Shown here piece after piece: positions 22,503-31,156 of a stretch of 35,472 bases of DNA. The notes under the pieces are model-generated. The model worked only from the letters and a program-made list of their open reading frames with translations. It did not search any database and was not told the origin of the DNA. Source of the DNA: Candidatus Saganbacteria bacterium (GTDB lineage Bacteria > Margulisbacteria > WOR-1 > O2-12-FULL-45-9). The stretch covers positions 1 through 35,472 of the forward strand of contig JABMSE010000053.1 of assembly GCA_013204645.1 (NCBI GenBank), in the 5' to 3' direction. The translations under genes and the position numbers were made by a program. Each line of letters begins with the position of its first letter. The first letter of the stretch is position 1.

Positions 22503-24701
22503 TTACAAAACCAAGCTTATCGCACCAGTAGCGCTACTTACTATGTTCTTTTTCTTGCCTGCCTGAAAATAACGTCTAAGATCAGAAAGCCCTACTTCAA
22601 AAAACACTGCTACATCATAATCTCCCTCTGGCAAATCATTTTTTGCTGGATCTGTTGCATCACGGACCAATTGCTCAACTCGTGCATCTCTGTAAGCCGG
22701 AGGGGTACCCTCTTGGCGTGAAAAATGGCCCTTGACCACATAAGCTGCCACTTCGCCAACGCCTTCAACATCTACTGTAACCCGATGGGGCCTATAACCA
22801 TCATGCAACATTGAAGATACAACATCAATCCCCGGATCAAAAACAGCATCCGCCTTCAAAGGATTAGGATGAACACTGTCAACTCGAGACAAAAGTGCGC
22901 CCAGCGGAACAGACGTATCAGCTAAGAATCCGCCCCTTACTTTAACCTCATCAAACACTTTTGGTTTCAACCACTCCCATCCAAGCTTAAAATACAAGAA
23001 AAGTCGTAAAAAGGCATACGTAAAGCGCAGGCCAGGCATATTTTTAAAACCAGGCATCATTTTTTCTGCGGCTTCTTCAATAAAAGCCTCCTTTATAACC
23101 GCATGTACATCCTTAACCGTAAAACCTGATTTTTGATATGCTCGGGGTATACCAATCAACTCAAGATAACGCATATCATTGCGCAATTTAGTAACAATAT
23201 TAAAGCCCGCTCCCTTTGGGCCAGCCTGTCGCTCATCTATTTTCAATTTAAGTTTATCTGCCCTTTGCAGCGCTTTCTTTAGCAATTCCTTTGAAAAACC
23301 ATCATGCATAGCATAGAGCGTATCAACTAATACATCTAAATTATTCCCCCTAAACAATTTGGCAGGCTCATCAATTGTAATATCAGCTACTTCTCCTTTT
23401 TCTCCTCTTATGGCCATCTTACTTCTTCGCACCCCATCTTTTTTACGCGCTGCGCTTAGAATATCCAAGACCTTAGCAAAACTTTGGGCTGAATCAAGAG
23501 AGACAGTTGGCACAACAGCAGGCTGCCCCCCACTATCTGCCGCAGGCATCCCTACAGAGGCACCTTGCGCCTGTCTTATTTTTTCTAATTTTCTTCCGAT
23601 GTCTCGAACAAGAAGATTTAGCTCATTCATTACCGGACCATCTTGGTTTGGACCAAAGAATAAAGGATTGGAAATAACCATCACTGCTTGAGTAGTGGTT
23701 CTATCTGCGGCCATGGCTTTTGAAATAATTAAATACTCTATTTTTTGTTCTCTCAAGGAGGCAAAAAGCGGTTCCATATCAGCAGTATAGGTAAGCCCAA
23801 CCGCAGCTAGATTTCTTGCTGCTTCGGAAGCATCAATCCCTGGTCGGACTATATAGGAAAGCTTAGACCCGTCAAGAGCTGCTTTCATTAACGCCGCGGG
23901 CGCACCAGCAGGCCTATAATGATCTGCGGGAAACCTATCCCGATGTTCCAGGTACAATAGATCTGCCTCTGAATCGCACAATAAAATATCGAGATGTCTT
24001 ACGCCCATTTGTTCTTTTTGCTTTACCGCAATATCTAAAAGATCGTGAATAGAAGCAGTTTGAGGTTGCAGTTCTCCAATACTATGCCTTTTGCCTGCCC
24101 CAGTCTCAAAAAACTTACTTGCTCTGACGTTACGTCTAGCAAGTGCTCCATTTACTTCTGCTCCAGCTTCATCATCATCCAATTTTATTTTATGATAAAA
24201 CCCAGACATTTCTTTTATCCGGCCATCTTTTTCCAAAGCTCTTAGGGCATAAAGCGTTGTTTCAACTCCGTAACCACTACTTTCTGCAATTTCTTCAACG
24301 GCAAAAGCACCATGGCTAAATCTTACTACGGCATTTCTTACCTCGCGAATTATTGTCCCTTCCGCCGGCGAAGCACCGTCAGCGTCAGAAGTCATAATCA
24401 TTTTCGCTGGGCCGGAAACAAGAGCTTTATCTCTTAAGGTTAAAAACCGCCCCGCGGCTGCTAGCCGAGAGGTTCCGGCAGCTGTGGTTGAATCAACATT
24501 GGCCCCTGCTGGTAAAGCTTGCAGTCCACCGGGAGGTTGCGTTTTTGAAGATAGCAAAGAAGCGGCCATTCTACCTAATCCCGTGGCAAAATATTTAAGT
24601 TTATCTCTTGAGGTTGGCGGACGAAGGTTTGCGCCATAAAGTCCTGGGCGAACCTGTCCGCGATATACAATTTGACTTAGTGTTCTACCGACTATTCCCA
24701 T
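22503..24701 (-). CDS. Multidomain orphan protein: winged-helix-like, GAF-like and possible ParB-like regions (732 aa)
   Basis: 732 residues, no signal peptide. I do not recognise the whole protein. Residues 115-175 read like a winged helix ('AVEEIAESSGYGVETTLYAL' then 'EKDGRIKEM'). Residues 217-378 have the shape of a GAF domain, ending in a long helix 'MNELNLLVRDIGRKLEKI'. Residues 598-680 have a ParB/sulfiredoxin-like order: 'VPLGALLSRVDSVHPNP', 'MLHDGYRPHRVTV', then 'YVVKGHFSR'. These are pattern readings, not confirmed matches. The first 110 residues are low complexity and likely disordered. ATG 24701 has an AAAGGAT site. Its promoter at 24744-24773 belongs to the shared set of four. It lies between the kinase gene and the 1720-aa gene, transcribed the same way. 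Confidence 0.7.
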   Translation of the reverse strand: MGIVGRTLSQIVYRGQVRPGLYGANLRPPTSRDKLKYFATGLGRMAASLLSSKTQPPGGLQALPAGANVDSTTAAGTSRLAAAGRFLTLRDKALVSGPAKMIMTSDADGASPAEGTIIREVRNAVVRFSHGAFAVEEIAESSGYGVETTLYALRALEKDGRIKEMSGFYHKIKLDDDEAGAEVNGALARRNVRASKFFETGAGKRHSIGELQPQTASIHDLLDIAVKQKEQMGVRHLDILLCDSEADLLYLEHRDRFPADHYRPAGAPAALMKAALDGSKLSYIVRPGIDASEAARNLAAVGLTYTADMEPLFASLREQKIEYLIISKAMAADRTTTQAVMVISNPLFFGPNQDGPVMNELNLLVRDIGRKLEKIRQAQGASVGMPAADSGGQPAVVPTVSLDSAQSFAKVLDILSAARKKDGVRRSKMAIRGEKGEVADITIDEPAKLFRGNNLDVLVDTLYAMHDGFSKELLKKALQRADKLKLKIDERQAGPKGAGFNIVTKLRNDMRYLELIGIPRAYQKSGFTVKDVHAVIKEAFIEEAAEKMMPGFKNMPGLRFTYAFLRLFLYFKLGWEWLKPKVFDEVKVRGGFLADTSVPLGALLSRVDSVHPNPLKADAVFDPGIDVVSSMLHDGYRPHRVTVDVEGVGEVAAYVVKGHFSRQEGTPPAYRDARVEQLVRDATDPAKNDLPEGDYDVAVFFEVGLSDLRRYFQAGKKKNIVSSATGAISLVL

Positions 24702-24743
24702 ATTCTATCCTTTTCATGTAAGTCAATATAATCCCTGCATCCA

Positions 24744-24773
24744 TATATCGAACGCTTTTGGAGAAAATTTCAC
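24744..24773 (-). promoter_or_regulatory. Alternative-sigma (FliA/SigD-like) promoter for the 732-aa gene
   Basis: Minus strand: GTGAAATTT (24773-24765), 12 nt, TTCGATATA (24752-24744). The -10 end is 42 nt before ATG 24701. Ten bases of the -10 region (TCGATATATG) are identical to the promoter at 9674-9703. Confidence 0.65.
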
Positions 24774-24966
24774 TTTTTCTAAAGATTTCTTGAAATTTTC
24801 TGGCTCACGAAATTTTCCCGCCAAGGGTCCCGATTACCGTATCAGATATAATGCTTCGGGATCCCGAGAAGTTCGAAGAACGAATCGGGACGGGATCCCG
24901 ACATTCCACTATCCGATATATTAATGTCGTCGGGACACTTTTTCCAAAGATTTCTTGAAATTTTCT
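24771..24966. repeat. 31-bp direct repeats flanking a nested GC hairpin segment
   Basis: The copies at 24771-24801 and 24936-24966 begin CACTTTTT and end GAAATTTTCT, with one mismatch. The left copy abuts the promoter of the 732-aa gene; the right copy runs into the stop codon of the 1720-aa gene. Between them lie TCGGGATCCCGA (24856-24867), CGGGATCCCG (24891-24900) and a nested hairpin TCCCGA...TCGGGA (24862-24890) around TTCG-AAGAA-CGAA. No gene fits in the 263-nt spacer. Confidence 0.7.
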
Positions 24967-27900
24967 ACCCCAGCGCCGCGAGGGCGGTTTGGGCCTCGGT
25001 CATGGTGGGGTCTATAATTAAAGTCGCAGCAAAAACCACTCTTTGGGTTTGCTCCTTCTCTGCTGCTTTTCCAATTGCAAAACAAGAACGGGGCCAAGCA
25101 CAAACCAGGCTTGCCGAATCATCTCCTAGGGTCTCAACTATAATATCGCGAAATATGGTAAATTGGCCGTGATGGTTAACCAACAAATCCCAGATAGCAT
25201 AGTTCTCCTTATCAAGCTCGGGCAACATTCCTGATGCAACAGTTACCTCTCTTCCAGGTTTATCCTCCCTGGCTAGTACATCGCAAGTGCTAACTCTCCC
25301 GCTAAGTTGAGAAGAAGGTGTTACACCAAAACGCATCAGAGCCGCAGGAACGGGTTCTATTTTGGTACCATTAATATGATTTAATGCTCGCCTAACACAA
25401 ACCATTACTAATTCTCGTTCTGTTTCACAGGCTGCGACAAAACCAGCCAGAGATAATTTTTCCTCAAATCTCCCATTCCAAGCATCGGCAATCCGAGCTG
25501 CTTCGTCATACTTTTTTTCAGCTACTAAGGAATCAACTAATTTTTGGAACTTTTTCTGGGCAGCTTTATTGTTTCTGGTTCTTTCAGCAATTGATATTAA
25601 GGCCACAAAATTAGTCCCATCTTTTCGATAAACATCTCTTTCGGCATCAAATTCGGTCAGCGCATCTTCTTCTAAATACTCTGCTGCCCATTCGTCACGA
25701 ACTTTTTCCCTAATAACCGAAGGAACGCGTCCATATTCACCAGCCAATTCCATTTCCTCCCTGGTGCGCAGCAACCAGGTTTTGCCAAGGTCTATTTGAA
25801 CCAAAGCCTCCATTAATTCGGCGCAACGCTTAACGTTCGCCCCCAGATAACTAGCCTTAAGAAGAGATTCACAGGTGGCCCCACTTAGTAATGCTCGGCT
25901 TACAAGAAGATCTATCCCATCCAAAGCTTCGGAATATTTTCCCTGGCCCAGCAATGCCCGTATTTTAAAATCGTGCCAGTATCCCTTGTCAGGTTGACGC
26001 CTCAGAACTTCTTCAGCAACCTCTAAGGCCCGGGCTTCTTCTTCAATGTTCAAAAGGATATCTAATCTCTCGCGCAAACTAAAGTTCGCCACAACCGATG
26101 TATCTTCGTATTGACTAGCGATAGGTTCACATCTTTCAAATGCCAAAAGAGCTTCTCTTTCTCTTCCCAAAAGCCGCAAGGCTATCCCTCTTACAAAATG
26201 GATTCGACTTAACAAATAAGCCTGCCGGAAATTTAATCTTTTACCTCCACTAACCCCCTCAAAATCCTTAACCATCACCTTACAAAGCCGCAAAACTTCG
26301 GCCGCTCTTCCAAGTTGGGCTTCAATCTCAAAAGGATCCATAAAATCATCAACGTCAGGATCCAATCCCCGGGCAAGTCGGACCATAGAAAGCTCCCGGG
26401 GCTTAAACCAACGTCCCATCTTTTCCAATTTATAAATTAATTTCAAGTGCACCGTGTTATTACTAGAATCAAGATCATGGGCTTTTTGTTGCTGATCAAC
26501 TGCGTGATCGTACCAACCAAAATCATTAAGGGCCTGCGCATATTCAGCTCGGCAAGTGGCAAATTTGGTGACCACCTCCTTATGGGAGTCTGTCCCTGGA
26601 GAAAGAGCGGAAAGGATGCGCGCATACATTTCAATTGCCCTTTCATAACCACTGCGCGTTCCACTAAATCTTCGCGTATAGCTAGCCGCAGCCCCCCTGG
26701 CTCGATGGAAGTCGGCCTCGCAAGTTAGAACCTCAAGATAGGGGTGATGGCGGTAATCAACTTCCCCAAATTGTTCATAACACCTAAACCCCTGCTCTAC
26801 ATGTTCTAAGATCGAACTATAGCACCGCTCAGCCTCTGCTGTTCGGCAATGGTGCTCATCTACTTCTTTATCTAACCTTCTCTGTTCCACCCCAACGAAT
26901 ATAAGTTGAGCTTCCGCTACTAGCAAAGGATAGGGCATTGGATGTTTTTCTAGCTGAACTAATATTTTTTCGGCCTTATCACAGGCCATCTCGGCGGAAT
27001 AATTAGCTGGCCTTCTATGAACAACATCTCCTAAAACATAAGCTGAATCAGCACCAAAAAACTCTTGATAAAGTTCTCCTACCCCACCAACCCCCCAAAA
27101 AAGGTAATAAAAGTACAAAGCGTCTGCTTCCGGACTCGATCTCACTTTTGCATCTTTCTTGGCAGCTTTCTGAAGAACTTCCACCCCTTTCTTAACTTGA
27201 GTTAGCAAATGTGGCCTTCCTCTAACCTTTGCAACAAACGCCTCTGCCACCGGAACTAGTGTAGCCCGGTCATCAGTTACACTTAACAAATCAAACATAA
27301 AACAGGCGGCCAAAATGTGCTGACCGCGTGTGATCAGGCACACGACAATAACAATTGTCTCGGATAAAACTTTAGTTTTTGCCTCGGTTTTTTTGGGAGC
27401 ACTAAGTACTGGACCAGCAATTGCCGCAGCCGTTTTTAGATCGCTTCTTTCTATGCGATGTTTTGCCGTAGGATTCTTTACATTTATTTTTATAGCCAAT
27501 CTTGGGAAAAAATCGGTTGAAATTTGGGTTGGGCCATTCTTGGCTTTGACAGCTTTTGGGGCTACATTAGCTCTAAGGCTTTGCTCAACTGTTCCCTGTG
27601 CTCGTTTATCACTAAATGGGGCACGGCCAATGCGACCGACCATTTTTTTTGGCTTTTTCCCGGCTTGGACAGCCGCTACCGCCTGCAGTGCTAAAACCGC
27701 TACCCCTAATCTTTTTCCCAAAGCAGCCTGGCCAATTCTTTCAAAAAGGTGCAGGACGTCCTGGGCACTAGCTCCATTAGTTTGTACTGTACACAGGGCC
27801 TCGGCTACGGCAAAGGTGCGAGCAGGAATGTCTGAAAGACCAGCTACTCTATCACTTTCGACCCACAACGGATCTCCATGTTCCTCTGCTTCCACAACCA

Positions 27901-30127
27901 CGCGCGCAAATTCCTCCAGGCCCCTCATGTCCTGATCTCCTAAATACGCGGCTACTTCAGCTTGTACCTCAGCTGGGTCATTAAGCATATCTTTTAAGTC
28001 ACCGGCTGCGGCGCTTTCTTGCTCAACAAATTCCCGTAAAGCTTCTAGATGCGGGTTACCAAGCGCTTTCAGTTCCCCCAGCACCCCTCGGGCCTGTTCT
28101 GGCCCACCATTTACTGCACCTTCAAATGCACGAACAACTTCGGACCCCGCAACAAAAAATACTGCTTCATCAGCTAAGGTTGCTGGCCTAACTCTTCTAT
28201 AAATAGCTCGGATTTGAGAAAGAGATGCCCCAGTTTCCCGCAACAGCACGGCTATTCCAGTTTCAGATGGAACGCAGTCCAGTTCAACTTCAGCAACCTC
28301 GGCAACTCCTGGGCGTTCGGCCGCTATTTCCAATGCATAATCAACTAACAGGTCAAGCGCCTCCTCGAAATTAGCCGCCCTTAATCTTGTAATTGCAGAT
28401 CTAAGCTCCTCTCTATCAGAAACAATGGGAAAAAGAATCTCTTCTCTTTCTCTTGCCCAAGCCTCTTCTGCAACTTCCAGATTGTCAGTTACTCCCATTT
28501 CTTCTAGGGCTAGAATCTGTCGCGCGGCAACCGCCAATGCTTCGGGAGTTTTTTCTCTCTGAAGCCTTATATAAACCGCTACAACTGCATAGTCTTTGGC
28601 AGCATTAGAAAAAGCCTGCCTAATTCTTCTAAAGGAGATACGGGCATTTATCAACTCCATTAAAATATCGGTTAATAAATTAGAAGTTGGCGTCTCTTCT
28701 CCATCTGCAAGCGCATTAGACTGATCTAAGAGTGGATCAAGCAAAGGTGCCACGCTTTGGTTTCTTTGTATTCGGGCTACAATTTCTCGGCAAAGTTCCT
28801 CTCCGGCCAACTCGGCTAATCTTGCAACTAAGCTCTCGGCAACCTGTGGCCCCAAATGTTCTCTTACATTATTAATTAAAGCAATTGCCTCTTCTAAGGT
28901 AGTGGGCGTAACTTCTGATAATATGCGTTCCAGTCTAGCTAGGGATGCTCTCCCATCTCGGACAGGTTCGGCCCCACCTAACCTATCGAGAGTATCTCTT
29001 ACAAGTTCCAATCTTACTCCCATCTCCATCAAATCATTGGCTAGTTCAATTACCTGCTGTGGCTCAATTCCAGGAAGCCCCTCCCCCCACACCTCCGTAA
29101 CAATAGCCCCCAGTTGATCAGTAGTTAAAAACAGGCCAACTCCGGCAGTCCCGAGGCTGTGTCTCGTCTGTAATAAATCCACAATACGAAAGCGGGCATG
29201 ATATTGTTCTAGCCCTGAAAGCCAAGAGGTAGACGCTCTATCTCTTCCTTCTCTAGCTTGCGCATAACATTCATACATTGGCGCATAGTTGCCATTTAAC
29301 CCATGAACAATTGCCAACCCGGCCGAGGCTTCTTGGTTTTCGGCATTAAGACTTAATGCTTCTGAAAAATCACGTTCGGCCGTTGGTAAATTTCTTTGGG
29401 CAAGAAGCAAACGTCCCCGGGCAAGATAAAAATCACTCAAATGTCCTCTTTCTTCGTCGGTTGGTTCTAGGGCAGTTACCCAGGCTTCCCCACTACCAGT
29501 TTCAATTTCAAGCGAAGTAGCTAAGTCTTGTTCAAGCTGCTCAAGAGTTTGCAAATCAGTGGCAGCGCTGGACTCTGCTGCTAATGTAGATAAAAGATAG
29601 GACCGTGCACGGGCTAAATGAGGTCGAGCATCTTGATGGCGACGTTGCGCACGGAGACTTAAAAACAATCCTGCGACGGCCGCATCACTATTATCATCAA
29701 TATAATCAAGGGCTTGGCGAAAGATCCTTTCTGCATCTTGGTGATTCCCTTGCCGAGCTTGCAACCTGGCTCGCAGTAGATATAAATTAAGATAGGGCCC
29801 TCGTGGAGCAGAGCCAGCTCCCATTAAAACAGCCATGCGCTGAATTATGGCTGTATCAACTTCTTGATTTCCCCTCACTTCCCTAAACCCCACACTTCGC
29901 AAAATGCGATTCTCAGCACGCATTAAGGCTTCGAGCCCATTCTGTGGCTTAGTTTTCCCCACCGCATCCCCAATAGCAGAAAGTAGTTGCTGCCTGACCC
30001 ATCTCCTTTGGACCTGACTTAAATTTCTATTCCAAGGAGACCCAAGAAGGGGAAAGCTTAGTTCTCCACCTCTTCTTGGTGCTCCGGATCGGCCCTGACT
30101 CCAAAATATATTAGGTATTGTTGGCAT
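24965..30127 (-). CDS. Giant TPR / alpha-solenoid protein of unknown function (1720 aa)
   Basis: 1720 residues in one uninterrupted frame, no signal peptide, hence probably cytoplasmic. TPR-like helix pairs are visible near 119-200 ('ARLQARQGNHQDAERIFRQAL'), 229-275 ('RGRLLLAQRNLPTAERDFSEAL'), 1162-1225, 1310-1340 ('RGIALRLLGREREALLAFERC'), 1385-1410 ('LLGQGKYSEALDGID') and 1520-1545. Residues about 280-820 look like a degenerate helical solenoid rich in Glu, Ala and Leu. A basic, less ordered linker (about 824-920) separates the two halves. TPR arrays bind other proteins, so a scaffold role is likely, but no partner is evident. ATG 30127 has a strong GAGGAGG site. The promoter at 30189-30218 belongs to the shared set of four. 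The gene occupies 15% of the window. Confidence 0.8.
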   Translation of the reverse strand: MPTIPNIFWSQGRSGAPRRGGELSFPLLGSPWNRNLSQVQRRWVRQQLLSAIGDAVGKTKPQNGLEALMRAENRILRSVGFREVRGNQEVDTAIIQRMAVLMGAGSAPRGPYLNLYLLRARLQARQGNHQDAERIFRQALDYIDDNSDAAVAGLFLSLRAQRRHQDARPHLARARSYLLSTLAAESSAATDLQTLEQLEQDLATSLEIETGSGEAWVTALEPTDEERGHLSDFYLARGRLLLAQRNLPTAERDFSEALSLNAENQEASAGLAIVHGLNGNYAPMYECYAQAREGRDRASTSWLSGLEQYHARFRIVDLLQTRHSLGTAGVGLFLTTDQLGAIVTEVWGEGLPGIEPQQVIELANDLMEMGVRLELVRDTLDRLGGAEPVRDGRASLARLERILSEVTPTTLEEAIALINNVREHLGPQVAESLVARLAELAGEELCREIVARIQRNQSVAPLLDPLLDQSNALADGEETPTSNLLTDILMELINARISFRRIRQAFSNAAKDYAVVAVYIRLQREKTPEALAVAARQILALEEMGVTDNLEVAEEAWAREREEILFPIVSDREELRSAITRLRAANFEEALDLLVDYALEIAAERPGVAEVAEVELDCVPSETGIAVLLRETGASLSQIRAIYRRVRPATLADEAVFFVAGSEVVRAFEGAVNGGPEQARGVLGELKALGNPHLEALREFVEQESAAAGDLKDMLNDPAEVQAEVAAYLGDQDMRGLEEFARVVVEAEEHGDPLWVESDRVAGLSDIPARTFAVAEALCTVQTNGASAQDVLHLFERIGQAALGKRLGVAVLALQAVAAVQAGKKPKKMVGRIGRAPFSDKRAQGTVEQSLRANVAPKAVKAKNGPTQISTDFFPRLAIKINVKNPTAKHRIERSDLKTAAAIAGPVLSAPKKTEAKTKVLSETIVIVVCLITRGQHILAACFMFDLLSVTDDRATLVPVAEAFVAKVRGRPHLLTQVKKGVEVLQKAAKKDAKVRSSPEADALYFYYLFWGVGGVGELYQEFFGADSAYVLGDVVHRRPANYSAEMACDKAEKILVQLEKHPMPYPLLVAEAQLIFVGVEQRRLDKEVDEHHCRTAEAERCYSSILEHVEQGFRCYEQFGEVDYRHHPYLEVLTCEADFHRARGAAASYTRRFSGTRSGYERAIEMYARILSALSPGTDSHKEVVTKFATCRAEYAQALNDFGWYDHAVDQQQKAHDLDSSNNTVHLKLIYKLEKMGRWFKPRELSMVRLARGLDPDVDDFMDPFEIEAQLGRAAEVLRLCKVMVKDFEGVSGGKRLNFRQAYLLSRIHFVRGIALRLLGREREALLAFERCEPIASQYEDTSVVANFSLRERLDILLNIEEEARALEVAEEVLRRQPDKGYWHDFKIRALLGQGKYSEALDGIDLLVSRALLSGATCESLLKASYLGANVKRCAELMEALVQIDLGKTWLLRTREEMELAGEYGRVPSVIREKVRDEWAAEYLEEDALTEFDAERDVYRKDGTNFVALISIAERTRNNKAAQKKFQKLVDSLVAEKKYDEAARIADAWNGRFEEKLSLAGFVAACETERELVMVCVRRALNHINGTKIEPVPAALMRFGVTPSSQLSGRVSTCDVLAREDKPGREVTVASGMLPELDKENYAIWDLLVNHHGQFTIFRDIIVETLGDDSASLVCAWPRSCFAIGKAAEKEQTQRVVFAATLIIDPTMTEAQTALAALG

Positions 30128-30188
30128 ACTTCCTCCTCAGCCTTAATTCTCAATCCTTAATTCTTAATTCTTAATCCTCATACTCCTG

Positions 30189-30218
30189 ATTATCGCCAGA
30201 AAAAACAATAAATTTCAC
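30189..30218 (-). promoter_or_regulatory. Alternative-sigma (FliA/SigD-like) promoter for the 1720-aa gene
   Basis: Minus strand: GTGAAATTT (30218-30210), 12 nt, GGCGATAAT (30197-30189). This is the copy closest to the FliA consensus -10 (GCCGATAA). The -10 ends 61 nt before ATG 30127. Confidence 0.65.
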
Positions 30219-30260
30219 TTTTTTGGCAAAATTGTTGGAATTAGGCCGTGGTCCACCCCT

Positions 30261-30300
30261 GGTGACTGACACCCGTGACTGACACCGGTGTCAGTCACCG
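30261..30300. repeat. REP-type palindrome R1 at the 3' end of the transposase gene
   Basis: A half unit GGTGACTGACACC (30261-30273) followed by a perfect 24-bp palindrome (30275-30298; left half GTGACTGACACC). The palindrome contains the transposase stop codon: its last codons (Gly, Asp, stop) are read from the unit. R3 at 31110-31149 matches this 40-bp unit with 3 differences. Confidence 0.9.
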
Positions 30301-30893
30301 AAAGTTCCTAAGGGCAGACCAACTTTAGTATATTTACGTAATTTATCAATAGTTTCCTTTTCATCATCTTTCTTAAGGAAGTCCATCCACTGCTTTTGCC
30401 CTATGCCCACATAATCAAATAGGTTCCCCTGAATTATCTCGGGCCTATTTTCAAGCCCAAGATGATAACGTGCGCTTGACCATTCCCATTCCCAGGCTTC
30501 TTTTACTATTCCAGCCCGGACAGGATTACGTTCTATATATCGGGCCGCGGCTAATAAGTGCCGTTGATCAAGAAGACAGGAATAGAAACGATATTGCCAT
30601 AAATGTCCACAGGCCCCTCGCTTTCTATTAGAATAGCGAGCATATTGCGTGTGAGCACAACCACAGGCCTTAGCCAATGAGTACCTCTCACCAGGAACGG
30701 CAATAAAATGCACATGGTTAGGCATTAAACAATATGAAATGATAATAAGTTTATATTGGTGGCAATATTTTGCCAGCAACGAAAGATACTTCCAGCAGTC
30801 CTTATCATCAAGAAACACCTTCTGCCTATTATTCCCACGATGCGTTACATGATGCGGATAACCAACTCCTACTAACCGTTTTGCCCTTCCCAT
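30291..30893 (-). CDS. REP-associated tyrosine transposase (RAYT, Y1 family)
   Basis: 200 residues, single Y1 transposase domain of normal RAYT size. The metal-binding HUH motif is H60-V-H62 in MPNHVHFI, and the catalytic Tyr is Y119 in ARYIERNPVRAGIV, with the 'GHLWQYRFYS' and 'WEWSSARYHLG' blocks usual for the family. RAYTs act on REP palindromes as single-stranded DNA hairpins; they are usually single-copy and not ordinary insertion sequences. REP units lie on both sides of this gene and beyond. The gene looks intact, with AAGGAGGG before ATG 30893. Unit R2 sits in the leader and R1 covers the stop codon, so hairpins formed by its own target DNA also occur in its mRNA. No tnpB accompanies it. 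Confidence 0.93.
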   Translation of the reverse strand: MGRAKRLVGVGYPHHVTHRGNNRQKVFLDDKDCWKYLSLLAKYCHQYKLIIISYCLMPNHVHFIAVPGERYSLAKACGCAHTQYARYSNRKRGACGHLWQYRFYSCLLDQRHLLAAARYIERNPVRAGIVKEAWEWEWSSARYHLGLENRPEIIQGNLFDYVGIGQKQWMDFLKKDDEKETIDKLRKYTKVGLPLGTFGD

Positions 30894-30913
30894 AAATAAC
30901 CCTCCTTATATCC

Positions 30914-30937
30914 GTGTCAGTCATCGGTGACTGACAC
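30914..30937. repeat. REP-type palindrome R2 in the transposase leader
   Basis: Near-perfect inverted repeat GTGTCAGTCATC / GGTGACTGACAC (one mismatch, T at 30924). The arms are in the outward permutation of R1, R3 and R4. It starts about 20 nt upstream of ATG 30893, with the ribosome site between. Confidence 0.85.
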
Positions 30938-31109
30938 CATTAGATATAATGAGTAGTAGCAAGGTTATTACCAGGAATGCGAATAAATCGAATGAAATGC
31001 GAATTTCGCAGATTTTTCGCATGAAAATGCCTAAAAAGACGTTGGGCAGTGGACGTTGGACAGATTGGATTTCCTAGAGGGGGTGTCGAGATCTCGACAC
31101 CCTGTTATT
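30938..31109. other. Spacer between transposase and hydrolase genes with small repeats
   Basis: No gene seen. It contains a hairpin ATGCGAA / TTCGCAT (30997-31022) and a direct repeat GACGTTGG (31038-31045 and 31053-31060). It also holds the 22-bp palindrome at 31081-31102, listed separately. Confidence 0.5.
31081..31102. repeat. Perfect 22-bp palindrome
   Basis: GGGTGTCGAGA followed by its exact reverse complement. It is unrelated in sequence to the REP units except for GGTGTC/GACACC words, and lies 7 nt before R3. It may stop transcription from one side or be another small repeat. Confidence 0.75.
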
Positions 31110-31149
31110 GGTGACTGACACGGGTGACTGGCACCGGTGTCAGTCACCG
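31110..31149. repeat. REP-type palindrome R3 at the 3' end of the hydrolase gene
   Basis: A 40-bp unit of the same build as R1 (half unit plus palindrome) with 3 differences. It ends 7 nt before the hydrolase stop codon, so R1 and R3 occupy equivalent places behind two adjacent genes. Confidence 0.9.
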
Positions 31150-31156
31150 ATGAACT

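Noticed and set aside
27300..27360. Membrane segment in the 1720-aa protein (about residues 923-945)
   Set aside because: The hydrophobic run is broken by Arg, Gln and His, and the rest of the protein looks soluble.
27330..27935. Plus-strand open frame of 201 aa inside the 1720-aa gene
   Set aside because: It is the antisense of the coding linker and solenoid region, with no ribosome site or recognisable domain. The opposite frame is continuous over 5 kb.
30291..30893. Ordinary IS200/IS605 insertion sequence
   Set aside because: No tnpB and no single pair of subterminal ends; the NPVRAG block, the flanking REPs and the size fit a domesticated-type RAYT instead.
30938..31109. CRISPR-like array
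   Set aside because: Repeated words such as AATGCGAAT and GACGTTGG are too short and occur only twice; no regular spacers and no cas genes.
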